DNA from: Desulfobacterales bacterium S5133MH16 | GTDB taxonomy: Bacteria > Desulfobacterota > Desulfobacteria > Desulfobacterales > UBA11574 | Direction: 5' to 3' | DNA: 12,392 nucleotides | NCBI GenBank assembly: GCA_001751005.1 | Contig: MAXL01000439.1 | Location: 1 to 12,392, forward strand | Shown here: in pieces, positions 6,013 through 12,392 of the stretch | Position numbering within the stretch: the stretch's first letter is position 1 | Layout: each line of letters begins with the position of its first letter | Translations under genes and position numbers: made by a program | The notes under the pieces: model-generated | Seen by the model: only the letters and a program-made list of their open reading frames with translations | What the model was told of the DNA's origin: nothing | Database searches by the model: none

Positions 6013-7920
6013 TTAATCTGAATTCTGACCTCTGAATTCCGACCTCTGAATTCTGACCTCTGAATTAAGTGCTTTCTTTACTGATTTTGCAACATTACGA
6101 TTAATTCCGGGCAGTGCGCTAAGTTCTTCGAGTGTTGCCGCCCGGATCTTTTTAATGCTTTTAAAATGCGTTAACAGTGTTGCTTTTCTTTTTTTACCCA
6201 CGCCCGGAATCGAATCAAGAGCAGAACGGATAAATCGCTTTCCGCGACGCTTACGATGAAATGATATAGCGAAACCATGGGATTTGTCCCTTATTCTTTC
6301 TAAAAAAAGGAGAGGTTCCCCTCCCCTTCCCATATTTACCGGATTAACCTGACCGGGTTTATAGATCTTATCTTGTGTTTCCCCTTTGCTTTCATTTTTC
6401 TTTGCGATGCTGATGATTTGAAATGTTTGCTCCAGTTTCAACGACTCTATTACCGATACCGCAATATTGAGTTGTCCTTTACCACCGTCCACCATCAGAA
6501 TATCAGGATACGGCTTTGATTTTTCGCCGTTACCATACCGTCTTTTCAGGACTTCAGCCATGCAGGAATAATCGTCTTGTGCGTCAACCGATTTTAGGCT
6601 GTACTTTCTGTATAATGATTTGTTCGGCTTACCCTTTTCAAATACAACCATTCCGGCCACAGCCTCTGTGCCGGAAATACTGGAAATGTCAAAACACTCA
6701 ATCCGCTGGGGTAATTTATCCATTTTCAGTCGTTTCTTAAGCTGAATAAAAATCTCCATGTCCGTGGCAGCCGAAGCCCTAACTTCCTCTAGACGGTTTT
6801 CTGCATTCTGGGATGCCAACTTAACCAGACGGAGTTTTTCACCTTTTTTCGGTCCCAGAATACTCACTTTTTTCCCCCGAATGCTGCTCAAAAGTTCTTC
6901 CACCAAAGATGCGTCTTCAAGTTGAGTGGGGATAAGAATCTCTCCGGGAACAAAGGGAGCTTTTTCATAATATTGCCGGATAAATGCTTCGATCATTTCC
7001 TCCTGGGTGGACATAATCTCTGAAAAACTAAAATGCCTTGTTCCCAACAAAAAACCACTTCGGACAAAAAGAACCGTAATCATAGAATATTCATGAGTCC
7101 CGGCAATGCCTATTACATCCCGATCCTTAAAATCATTTGTGACCGCCACTTGCTTTTCAATGATTTGTTCAAGTGCAAACATCTTGTCCCTGAGAGCTGC
7201 CGCCTTTTCATAGTCTTGCTTGTTTGACGCGGATATCATCTTTTTTTTTATTTTTCGAATAAGATCCGGGGTTCTCCCCTTTAAAAAGAAGATGACCTCT
7301 TTTACGATTTCGTGGTATCTGTTTTTGTCCACATCAAGGCAGCAGGGTGCAAGACATGCTTCCATCTGGTAATTAATGCATGGCCGGGACCGGCTTTTAA
7401 AATCTTTTGTTTTACACTTTCGAAGCTTAAACGTCTTATGGATTATTTTAAGGGTTTTTCGAACCGCACCAGAAGATGCAAAGGGACCGAAATAGAGATC
7501 CCCGTCTTTTTTTATTTTCCTGACAACGGTAAGGTTGGGATAAGGATTTGTTAAGTTCAGGCGCAAACAAGGATACCGCTTATCATCTTTTAATATAACA
7601 TTATAGCGGGGTCGGTGCCGTTTAATAAGGTTGGATTCAAGAATCAGGGCTTCTTTCTCGGTATCGGTAATAATGGTCTCAAAATTTGATATTTTCTTAA
7701 CCAGAATTCCTGTTTTTATATCCGGATGGAAAAGGCCGGTCCGGGATCTTGAAAAGTATGACGCCACTCGCTTTTTCAGGTTCCGGGCTTTACCCACATA
7801 AATCACCCGGTCATCGATATCTTTCATAACATAGACACCCGGCCCCGAGGTAACCATAGACAGTTTGTCCTGAATCCGTGATGGGGGTTGCGCCTTGCTG
7901 GATTTCAACTCAGTTTTCAT
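6013..7920 (-). CDS. uvrC: UvrABC excinuclease subunit C
   Basis: UvrC makes both incisions around DNA lesions in nucleotide excision repair, acting with UvrB. The 635-residue protein shows the N-terminal GIY-YIG nuclease (GVYVMKD..IYVGKARNLKKRV, about residues 28-55). Four cysteines follow with spacing C-X11-C-X7-C-X3-C (CKTKDF..PCINYQMEACLAPC), the same spacing as the Fe-S ligands of E. coli UvrC. Next come a UVR motif (DYEKAAALRDKM) and the C-terminal RNase-H-like nuclease (CFDISSISG, VDGGKGQL, and DKSHGFAISFHR with its His), then tandem helix-hairpin-helix motifs (SIPGVGKKRK, ALPGINRNVAKSV). The start is 14 bases after the uvrB stop, so the two are co-transcribed. Oddity: the last 17 codons (NSEVRIQRSEFRGQNSD) lie in a heptamer repeat array and are not family sequence. 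Confidence 0.97.
   Translation of the reverse strand: MKTELKSSKAQPPSRIQDKLSMVTSGPGVYVMKDIDDRVIYVGKARNLKKRVASYFSRSRTGLFHPDIKTGILVKKISNFETIITDTEKEALILESNLIKRHRPRYNVILKDDKRYPCLRLNLTNPYPNLTVVRKIKKDGDLYFGPFASSGAVRKTLKIIHKTFKLRKCKTKDFKSRSRPCINYQMEACLAPCCLDVDKNRYHEIVKEVIFFLKGRTPDLIRKIKKKMISASNKQDYEKAAALRDKMFALEQIIEKQVAVTNDFKDRDVIGIAGTHEYSMITVLFVRSGFLLGTRHFSFSEIMSTQEEMIEAFIRQYYEKAPFVPGEILIPTQLEDASLVEELLSSIRGKKVSILGPKKGEKLRLVKLASQNAENRLEEVRASAATDMEIFIQLKKRLKMDKLPQRIECFDISSISGTEAVAGMVVFEKGKPNKSLYRKYSLKSVDAQDDYSCMAEVLKRRYGNGEKSKPYPDILMVDGGKGQLNIAVSVIESLKLEQTFQIISIAKKNESKGETQDKIYKPGQVNPVNMGRGGEPLLFLERIRDKSHGFAISFHRKRRGKRFIRSALDSIPGVGKKRKATLLTHFKSIKKIRAATLEELSALPGINRNVAKSVKKALNSEVRIQRSEFRGQNSD
6018..6066. 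repeat. 14-bp (2 x 7) tandem repeat forming the uvrC 3' end (locus B, right arm)
   Basis: Seven 7-base units alternate CTGAATT and CTGACCT (one variant, CCGACCT), covering exactly 49 bases with no interruption. The array is translated on the minus strand as the tail of UvrC. Because 7 is not a multiple of 3, the encoded peptide repeats only loosely (SEVRIQ, SEFRGQ). Confidence 0.95.
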
Positions 7921-7934
7921 TGGATTACTTTCGC

Positions 7935-9929
7935 TTACAATTCAAACACAATCATCTTTTTTAACGCTTTAATCTGATCTCGCAGTTCTGAAGCCCTTTC
8001 AAAGGCAAGCTCTTTTGCCGCCTCTTCCATTTGTTCTTCCAAATTTTTAATGATGTCGTCTAAATTGTCTAAAGAATCATATGGGGCCAGGGCTTCCGAG
8101 ACCCTGTCCGCCGATTCATCTTTCTGTTTATACATCTCGCCAAATATTGACGTGATATCTTTTTCTATGCTTTCCGGTATAATTGAATGCTTTTTATTAT
8201 AAGATTTTTGAATCTTCCTTCGCCGGTCGGTTTCATCCATGGCCTGCTTCATGGACCGTGTCACAACATCGGCATACATGATGACCCGGCCCCGGACATT
8301 TCTGGACGCACGGCCGCAGGTCTGTATCAGCGATCTTCTCGATCGCAGGAAACCCTCCTTGTCTGCATCGAGTATGGCCACAAGGGAGACTTCCGGAATG
8401 TCAAGCCCTTCTCGAAGAAGATTAATACCGATAAGTACGTCAAATTTGCCCTTTCTGAGATCGTAGATAATATCCATCCGTTCCAGCGTGCCGATATCCG
8501 CATGGAGATACCGCACCCTTATTCCCAAATCAGAATAATATTCCGTAAGATCTTCGGCCATGCGCTTGGTAAGTGTGGTTACCAGGACCCTTTCATTTCT
8601 TTTCCGGCATATCAGAATTTCCTCAAAAAGATCATCAACCTGGTTTTTAGCGCTTCTGACATCTATTTGAGGATCAATAAGGCCGGTCGGCCTCACGATC
8701 TGCTCCACAAGTTCGTTTTGTGCCCGTTCAACCTCGTAGTCGGCAGGGGTGGCCGACACATAAACCGCCTGTGATATTTTTGACTCAAATTCATGGAAGG
8801 TCAAGGGCCTGTTATCCAGAGCCGACGGCAGCCTGAATCCAAACTCAACAAGGGTCTTTTTTCGGGATCTATCCCCTTTATACATTGCCCGAAGCTGGGG
8901 CACGGCAATATGACTTTCATCGATGAACACCAGAAAATCGTCGGGAAAATAATCCAGGAGGGTAGGCGGGGGGGCACCGGGCGCCCTCTGTGTTAAATGG
9001 CGTGAATAGTTCTCGATACCGTTGCAGTATCCGAGTTCCTGCATCATCTCAAGGTCAAAGTCCGTCCGCTCCTGGATTCGCTGTGCTTCTATCAGCTTAT
9101 TTTCAGCTCGGAAATAATCAATTCGTTCCTTTAATTCGGCAATAACCGTGTCTGTGGCTCTTTGAAGAACACTTTTCCCCGTGACATAGTGAGTTGCAGG
9201 ATATATGGTCGTATGTTTCAAGTGTTTTGTAACCATGCCTCTGAGGGGATCAATTTCTGAAATACCTTCTATCTCATCCCCGAAAAAATCGATGCGGAGC
9301 GCCCTGTCTTCTTCGTAAGCCGGAAAGATCTCAACCCGGTCGCCCCGCACTCGGAATACGCCCCTGTGAAAATCCATATCATTCCGCTCGTAATGAATGG
9401 CAACCAGATCTGAAAGGAGTTTGTCGCGAACCAGTTCCATATCTTTTTCAATATCAACACGCATACCCAGATAATCTTCAGGAGCGCCGAGTCCGAATAT
9501 ACACGATACACTGGCTACAACAATCACATCCCTTCGGGACAATACCGAGCGCGTTGCAGAATGGCGAAGTTTGTCGATCATCTCGTTGATTGAGGAGTCT
9601 TTCTGAATATAGGTGTCGCTTGACGGAATATATGCTTCAGGCTGGTAGTAGTCATAATAGCTGACGAAATACTCAACCTCATTTTCCGGAAACAGCATTC
9701 TGAACTCATTATAAAGCTGGGCGGCAAGGGTTTTGTTCGGAGCAATAACAAGGGTAGGTTTTTCAACCTTCGCAATGACATTTGCCATGGTAAAGGTTTT
9801 TCCGGATCCGGTAACTCCCAGGAGAACCTGGTGCTTTTTGCCTGCAAAAATCCTTTTGCTCAAGGCTTGGATTGCGCTGGACTGATCACCTTTGGGTGTA
9901 AAACCTGAAACTAACTTAAAGGAAGGCAT
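7935..9929 (-). CDS. uvrB: UvrABC excinuclease subunit B
   Basis: UvrB is the damage-verifying helicase-like ATPase that UvrA loads and to which UvrC binds. From the chosen start it has 664 residues, a normal length. Visible motifs are Walker A G38-V-T-G-S-G-K44-T, the beta-hairpin region (YYDYYQPEAYIPSSDTYIQK), the DEAD-like box FIDESH, YVSATPADYE, the helicase motif QTCGRASRN, and a C-terminal UVR domain (AKELAFERASELRDQIKALK) that contacts UvrC. I chose the ATG at 9929-9927 (MPSFKLVSGFTPKGDQ), the family's usual N-terminus. The open frame runs on to an ATG at 10043, but those 38 codons are partly heptamer repeat and should not be annotated as protein. No clear ribosome-binding site precedes 9929. 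uvrC follows after 14 bases. Confidence 0.97.
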   Translation of the reverse strand: MPSFKLVSGFTPKGDQSSAIQALSKRIFAGKKHQVLLGVTGSGKTFTMANVIAKVEKPTLVIAPNKTLAAQLYNEFRMLFPENEVEYFVSYYDYYQPEAYIPSSDTYIQKDSSINEMIDKLRHSATRSVLSRRDVIVVASVSCIFGLGAPEDYLGMRVDIEKDMELVRDKLLSDLVAIHYERNDMDFHRGVFRVRGDRVEIFPAYEEDRALRIDFFGDEIEGISEIDPLRGMVTKHLKHTTIYPATHYVTGKSVLQRATDTVIAELKERIDYFRAENKLIEAQRIQERTDFDLEMMQELGYCNGIENYSRHLTQRAPGAPPPTLLDYFPDDFLVFIDESHIAVPQLRAMYKGDRSRKKTLVEFGFRLPSALDNRPLTFHEFESKISQAVYVSATPADYEVERAQNELVEQIVRPTGLIDPQIDVRSAKNQVDDLFEEILICRKRNERVLVTTLTKRMAEDLTEYYSDLGIRVRYLHADIGTLERMDIIYDLRKGKFDVLIGINLLREGLDIPEVSLVAILDADKEGFLRSRRSLIQTCGRASRNVRGRVIMYADVVTRSMKQAMDETDRRRKIQKSYNKKHSIIPESIEKDITSIFGEMYKQKDESADRVSEALAPYDSLDNLDDIIKNLEEQMEEAAKELAFERASELRDQIKALKKMIVFEL

Positions 9930-9995
9930 GAAATTGTATGTGTTAAATATATGAAATATATGTTTATTAGTCTGTTTTGGCTTGCAATTCCGACA

Positions 9996-10088
9996 GATAC
10001 TGGATACCGGTTTCTGGATGCTGGATAATGAAGGATAATTCAATCGTTAGGTCCAGTATCCAGCATCCAGCATCAAGTATCCAGCATC
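9996..10088. repeat. Inverted heptamer repeat upstream of uvrB (locus C, ATRCTGG / CCAGYAT)
   Basis: The left arm is ATACTGG, ATACCGG, TTTCTGG, ATGCTGG, ATAATGA (9997-10031); the right arm is CCAGTAT, CCAGCAT, CCAGCAT, CAAGTAT, CCAGCAT (10053-10087). CTGGATGCTGGATA (10014-10027) pairs perfectly over 14 bases with 10057-10070. The outer copies GATACTGGATA (9996-10006) and TATCCAGCATC (10078-10088) pair with one mismatch. It lies between the cysS stop and the uvrB start, so it could fold as a long hairpin in RNA. Confidence 0.9.
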
Positions 10089-10168
10089 TTGACCTTATAA
10101 GCAATTATACTTTCGATGCCCGTTCAGGCCTCATCTTCTAAGGGTTGACTTGAAAGATGCTTATGCCC

Positions 10169-11608
10169 TTAATCGTTAATTTTCCAAATGGTTCCTTCGG
10201 ATCGATCTTCTAAAACTATGTTCATGTCGGCAAGCTGATTCCTGATCTGATCTGACTTTGCCCAGTTTTTTGCCTTTCTGGCCTGGTCCCGCTCCGCAAT
10301 CATTTGATCAATAACATCCGGATCAATTGATTGTCGTTCAAGAACCCGGGTCTGTTTTCTTTTGAAATAGACTTTGGGGGATTCCATAAGTATTCCCAAT
10401 ATGCTGCCTATTCTCAGAATGTCGGAATGATCGGATTGGGCAGCTTTTTTTATTTCAGGAGATCCGTGATTTTTTTTCTGATCCAGCAGGCGATTCATGC
10501 TTCGAACCGTGTCAAAAAGCATGCCGATGCCACGAGCGGAATTAAAATCATCATCCATTGCATCTGAAAACCGCTGCCAGCAGTCCCCGGGCTCAATATT
10601 TTGATCCGGCTGCACACCTATTTCTTTTTCAATGCGTTCAAGAAGCGCATAGATCTTATCAAGCCCCGTTTTTGCTTCATCTAAGGCTTTGTCCGTAAAA
10701 TCAATGGGGCTTCGGTAATGATTGGAAAGAAGAAAAAGACGAACCGTTTCAGGATGATAAATTTTCAAAACATCTTTTATCATCAAAAAATTACCCAGTG
10801 ATTTCGACATCTTTTCCTGATTAATATTTACAAAGCCGTTATGAATCCAGTATTTTACAAACAATTTCCCCGAAACGCTTTCTGACTGAGCGATTTCGTT
10901 TTCATGGTGCGGAAAACACAGATCTTTGCCTCCGCCGTGGATATCGAAGGTTTCACCCAGATATTCATTGCTCATGGCCGAGCATTCAATATGCCAACCG
11001 GGCCTTCCCATGCCCCATGGGCTTTCCCAGGCAGGTTCTCCGGGTTTTGCGGATTTCCATAAAACAAAATCAAAAGGGTTTTGTTTCCTTTCATCAATAT
11101 CCACTCTTGCTCCGGCCTCCATATCTTCAAGCCTGCGACCGGATAGTTTTCCATATTCATTGAATTTTTCAACGGAATAATAGACATCTCCATTTATTCG
11201 GTATGCAAAACCTTTTTGTATCAGCTTTTCAACAAACTGTACGATCTGGTTAATATGCTCGGTGGCTTTTGGCTCGATGGTGGCCCTTTCAACGTTCAGG
11301 GCATCCATGTCGTTATAGAATTCCTTGATATATTTTTCAGCAACCGCCATGGAATCGATACCGAGCTGATTGGCTTTATCAATAATTTTATCATCAACAT
11401 CAGTAAAATTTCTTACATATGTGACTTCAAATCCTTTTGCCTTGAGATATCGTGCGATAACATCAAACACCACCACGGACCTTGCGTGCCCGATATGACA
11501 GGCATCATATACTGTAGGACCGCACACATACATACGGACCCTGCCCGGTTCTAATGGCTCAAACCGTTCCTTTTTTCCACCCAATGTATTGAAAACGCGA
11601 AGTGCCAT
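10169..11608 (-). CDS. cysS: Cysteinyl-tRNA synthetase
   Basis: This class I synthetase charges tRNA-Cys with cysteine in the cytoplasm. From the chosen start it has 479 residues, close to the family norm. Visible are the zinc ligand C29 in YVCGPTVYD, the HIGH motif H38-I-G-H41, the other zinc-site elements HIECSAM and FPHHENE (after HGGGKDLC), and KMSKS in EKMSKSLGNF. The anticodon-binding C-terminus ends in WAKSDQIRNQLADMNIVLEDRSEGTIW, a typical tail. The ATG at 11608-11606 has AGGAAAGG directly upstream, and the protein starts MALRVFNT, as homologues do. An in-frame ATG at 11677 would overlap ispF by 47 bases and add 23 unsupported residues. It follows ispF by 22 bases, presumably in one transcript. 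Confidence 0.97.
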   Translation of the reverse strand: MALRVFNTLGGKKERFEPLEPGRVRMYVCGPTVYDACHIGHARSVVVFDVIARYLKAKGFEVTYVRNFTDVDDKIIDKANQLGIDSMAVAEKYIKEFYNDMDALNVERATIEPKATEHINQIVQFVEKLIQKGFAYRINGDVYYSVEKFNEYGKLSGRRLEDMEAGARVDIDERKQNPFDFVLWKSAKPGEPAWESPWGMGRPGWHIECSAMSNEYLGETFDIHGGGKDLCFPHHENEIAQSESVSGKLFVKYWIHNGFVNINQEKMSKSLGNFLMIKDVLKIYHPETVRLFLLSNHYRSPIDFTDKALDEAKTGLDKIYALLERIEKEIGVQPDQNIEPGDCWQRFSDAMDDDFNSARGIGMLFDTVRSMNRLLDQKKNHGSPEIKKAAQSDHSDILRIGSILGILMESPKVYFKRKQTRVLERQSIDPDVIDQMIAERDQARKAKNWAKSDQIRNQLADMNIVLEDRSEGTIWKIND

Positions 11609-11630
11609 AATCCTTTCCTGGTTTAAAAGA

Positions 11631-12128
11631 TTAATCCGGATAGTTATTCTTTTTTTCCCGTAACTGAATGAGAACAACGCACATGGCTCCGATCCCCTCC
11701 CCTTTTCCGATCATTCCGAGACCTTCGAAGGTTGTTGCTTTTATATTAACACACGCCGGCTCAATTTCAATTGTTCGGGCAATGTTTTTTTGCATTGCCT
11801 CTCTGTATGGGGAGAGTTTTGGAGCATCGGCAAAGATAGTCGAATCTAAATTCATGATTTTAAAATTCTTGCTGCTGACCAGTTCATAGGTTTTGGCAAG
11901 AATCTTTATGCTGGAAATGTCTTTATACTCCGGGTCGGTGTCCGGAAAATGCATGCCGATATCACCCAGACCCGCGGCTCCCAACAGGGCGTCACACACC
12001 GCATGAACAAGCACATCAGCGTCTGAATGCCCGAGCAGTCCTTTTTCAAAAGGAATGGCTACTCCGCCCAGAACAAGCTTCCGCCTCTCAGTAAGCCGAT
12101 GAACATCATATCCTATGCCGATGCGCAT
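11631..12128 (-). CDS. ispF: 2-C-methyl-D-erythritol 2,4-cyclodiphosphate synthase
   Basis: IspF converts CDP-methylerythritol phosphate to the cyclodiphosphate in the MEP (non-mevalonate) isoprenoid pathway; it works as a trimer with a metal ion. The 165-residue protein carries the metal ligands D8, H10 (GYDVHR) and H42 (GHSDADVLVHA), the DIGMHFPDTD segment, and the C-terminal signature KATTFEGLGMIGKGEGI (commonly KATTTEGLG...). The ATG at 12128-12126 has GGAG six bases upstream. It is the first gene before cysS (gap 22 bases). IspD, often fused or adjacent, is not next to it within the window. Confidence 0.97.
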   Translation of the reverse strand: MRIGIGYDVHRLTERRKLVLGGVAIPFEKGLLGHSDADVLVHAVCDALLGAAGLGDIGMHFPDTDPEYKDISSIKILAKTYELVSSKNFKIMNLDSTIFADAPKLSPYREAMQKNIARTIEIEPACVNIKATTFEGLGMIGKGEGIGAMCVVLIQLREKKNNYPD

Positions 12129-12183
12129 TGTAATCTCCGCAATTTAACCTCTCGGAATTTCTACAACCATCCCAAAACCCATT

Positions 12184-12207
12184 ATTCCAGTATTCCAAAA
12201 TTCCAAT
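12184..12207. repeat. Short tandem repeat upstream of ispF (locus D)
   Basis: There are three consecutive units, ATTCCAGT, ATTCCAAA and ATTCCAAT, with an 8-base period, preceded by looser CCCAAAACCCATT sequence. It resembles the heptamer loci in composition (CCAGT/CCAAT words) but has a different period and no clear opposed arm. It may be a decayed relative or chance. Confidence 0.45.
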
Positions 12208-12286
12208 TGTGAGTGAAGCGAACTAACTTGTTTAACCCTACTCTATGATGCGACAATATTTCAAGGAATAAATCTCATATAAATTC

Positions 12287-12315
12287 TTGACGCGATACCG
12301 GGTGATAGTTATATC
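12287..12315 (+). promoter_or_regulatory. Candidate plus-strand promoter at the right edge
   Basis: TTGACG (12287-12292) and TATATC (12310-12315) are 17 bases apart (5 of 6 and 4 of 6 to consensus). RNA would start near 12322 and run toward an ATG at 12380-12382 (MSIQ...), preceded by GCGGGAAAAAGTC. Only four complete codons are visible, so the downstream gene itself cannot be judged. Confidence 0.3.
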
Positions 12316-12333
12316 AGTTATTGATAGGTCCTT

Positions 12334-12359
12334 AATTGAGTTTTGAGTCAATTTTTTTT
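12334..12359 (+). terminator. Hairpin with T-run in the possible leader at the right edge
   Basis: AATTGA (12334-12339) and TCAATT (12348-12353) form a perfect 6-bp stem with an 8-base loop, and T's run from 12352 to 12359. The shape is that of an intrinsic terminator, but the stem is AT-rich. It lies between the candidate promoter and the possible ATG at 12380, so it could be an attenuator; it could also be chance in AT-rich DNA. Confidence 0.25.
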
Positions 12360-12392
12360 AGGGATTGCGGGAAAAAGTCATGTCTATCCAAA

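Noticed and set aside
8329..8345. GCGATC/GATCGC inverted repeat inside uvrB
   Set aside because: A 6-bp stem of this kind is expected by chance in coding DNA and lies in the conserved helicase motif region.
8187..8774. 195-codon plus-strand open frame opposite uvrB
   Set aside because: It is the antisense shadow of a strongly conserved gene, has no recognisable protein pattern, and nothing supports its translation.
10111..10128. GTTCAGG preceded by pyrimidine-rich bases, resembling a myxobacterial-type LexA box upstream of uvrB
   Set aside because: Only the GTTCAG half matches well; about 6 of 10 positions fit in the other half, and the LexA site of this organism is unknown. It is not enough to claim SOS control.
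11609..11677. Extended start of cysS at 11677
   Set aside because: It would overlap ispF and add residues foreign to the family; the ATG at 11608 has AGGAAAGG upstream.
12312..12326. TATCA/TGATA inverted repeat near the right edge as an operator
   Set aside because: Five AT-rich base pairs with a 5-base loop are common by chance in such sequence.

Overview
This window looks like a moderately AT-leaning bacterial chromosome. It is probably from the Desulfobacterota (former Deltaproteobacteria, sulfate-reducer type). That is inferred from an MglA-type GTPase next to a PATAN/cyclic-nucleotide-binding protein and a PilZ protein, an LDH-like malate dehydrogenase and the general character of the proteins; no marker gene settles it. 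There is no rRNA, tRNA, CRISPR array, transposase, phage gene or recognisable mobile element.

Layout from left to right. (1) Positions 1-3585 hold a tight minus-strand cluster. In transcription order it is an MglA-like small GTPase, a PATAN + double cyclic-nucleotide-binding-domain protein, a PilZ protein, purC (purine synthesis), and a ParB-like protein cut by the window edge. Gaps are 7, 16 and 35 bases, followed by an 11-base overlap. (2) Positions 3586-3893 are intergenic, with a candidate promoter, hairpins and an inverted heptamer repeat. (3) Positions 3894-4820 hold a minus-strand gene with a TPR-like N-terminus and a degenerate PilZ-like C-terminus. (4) Positions 4821-5029 are a divergent promoter region. 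(5) Positions 5030-5962 hold mdh, the only complete plus-strand gene. (6) Positions 6013-9929 hold uvrB-uvrC, two of the three nucleotide-excision-repair proteins. (7) Positions 10169-12128 hold ispF-cysS (isoprenoid precursor synthesis and cysteinyl-tRNA synthetase). (8) Positions 12129-12392 are intergenic, with a possible plus-strand gene starting at the edge.

The first cluster is the part with a possible system. A GTPase with all catalytic motifs of the polarity switch MglA is co-directional with a protein able to sense or scaffold (PATAN, two CNB folds) and with a PilZ protein whose c-di-GMP-binding residues are intact. No MglB/roadblock partner is visible here. The other genes are housekeeping.

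Two DNA-level structures stand out. A 39-base palindrome, perfect except for its central base, lies inside the GTPase gene exactly over the NKRD nucleotide-specificity motif, in register with the codons, so both strands encode almost the same 13-residue peptide. Second, heptamer (7-bp period) tandem repeats sit at three transcription-unit boundaries, each locus with its own 7-base word and mostly as opposed arms; a weaker 8-bp-period relative sits at a fourth. One of them supplies the last 17 codons of uvrC, and another creates a false N-terminal extension of uvrB.
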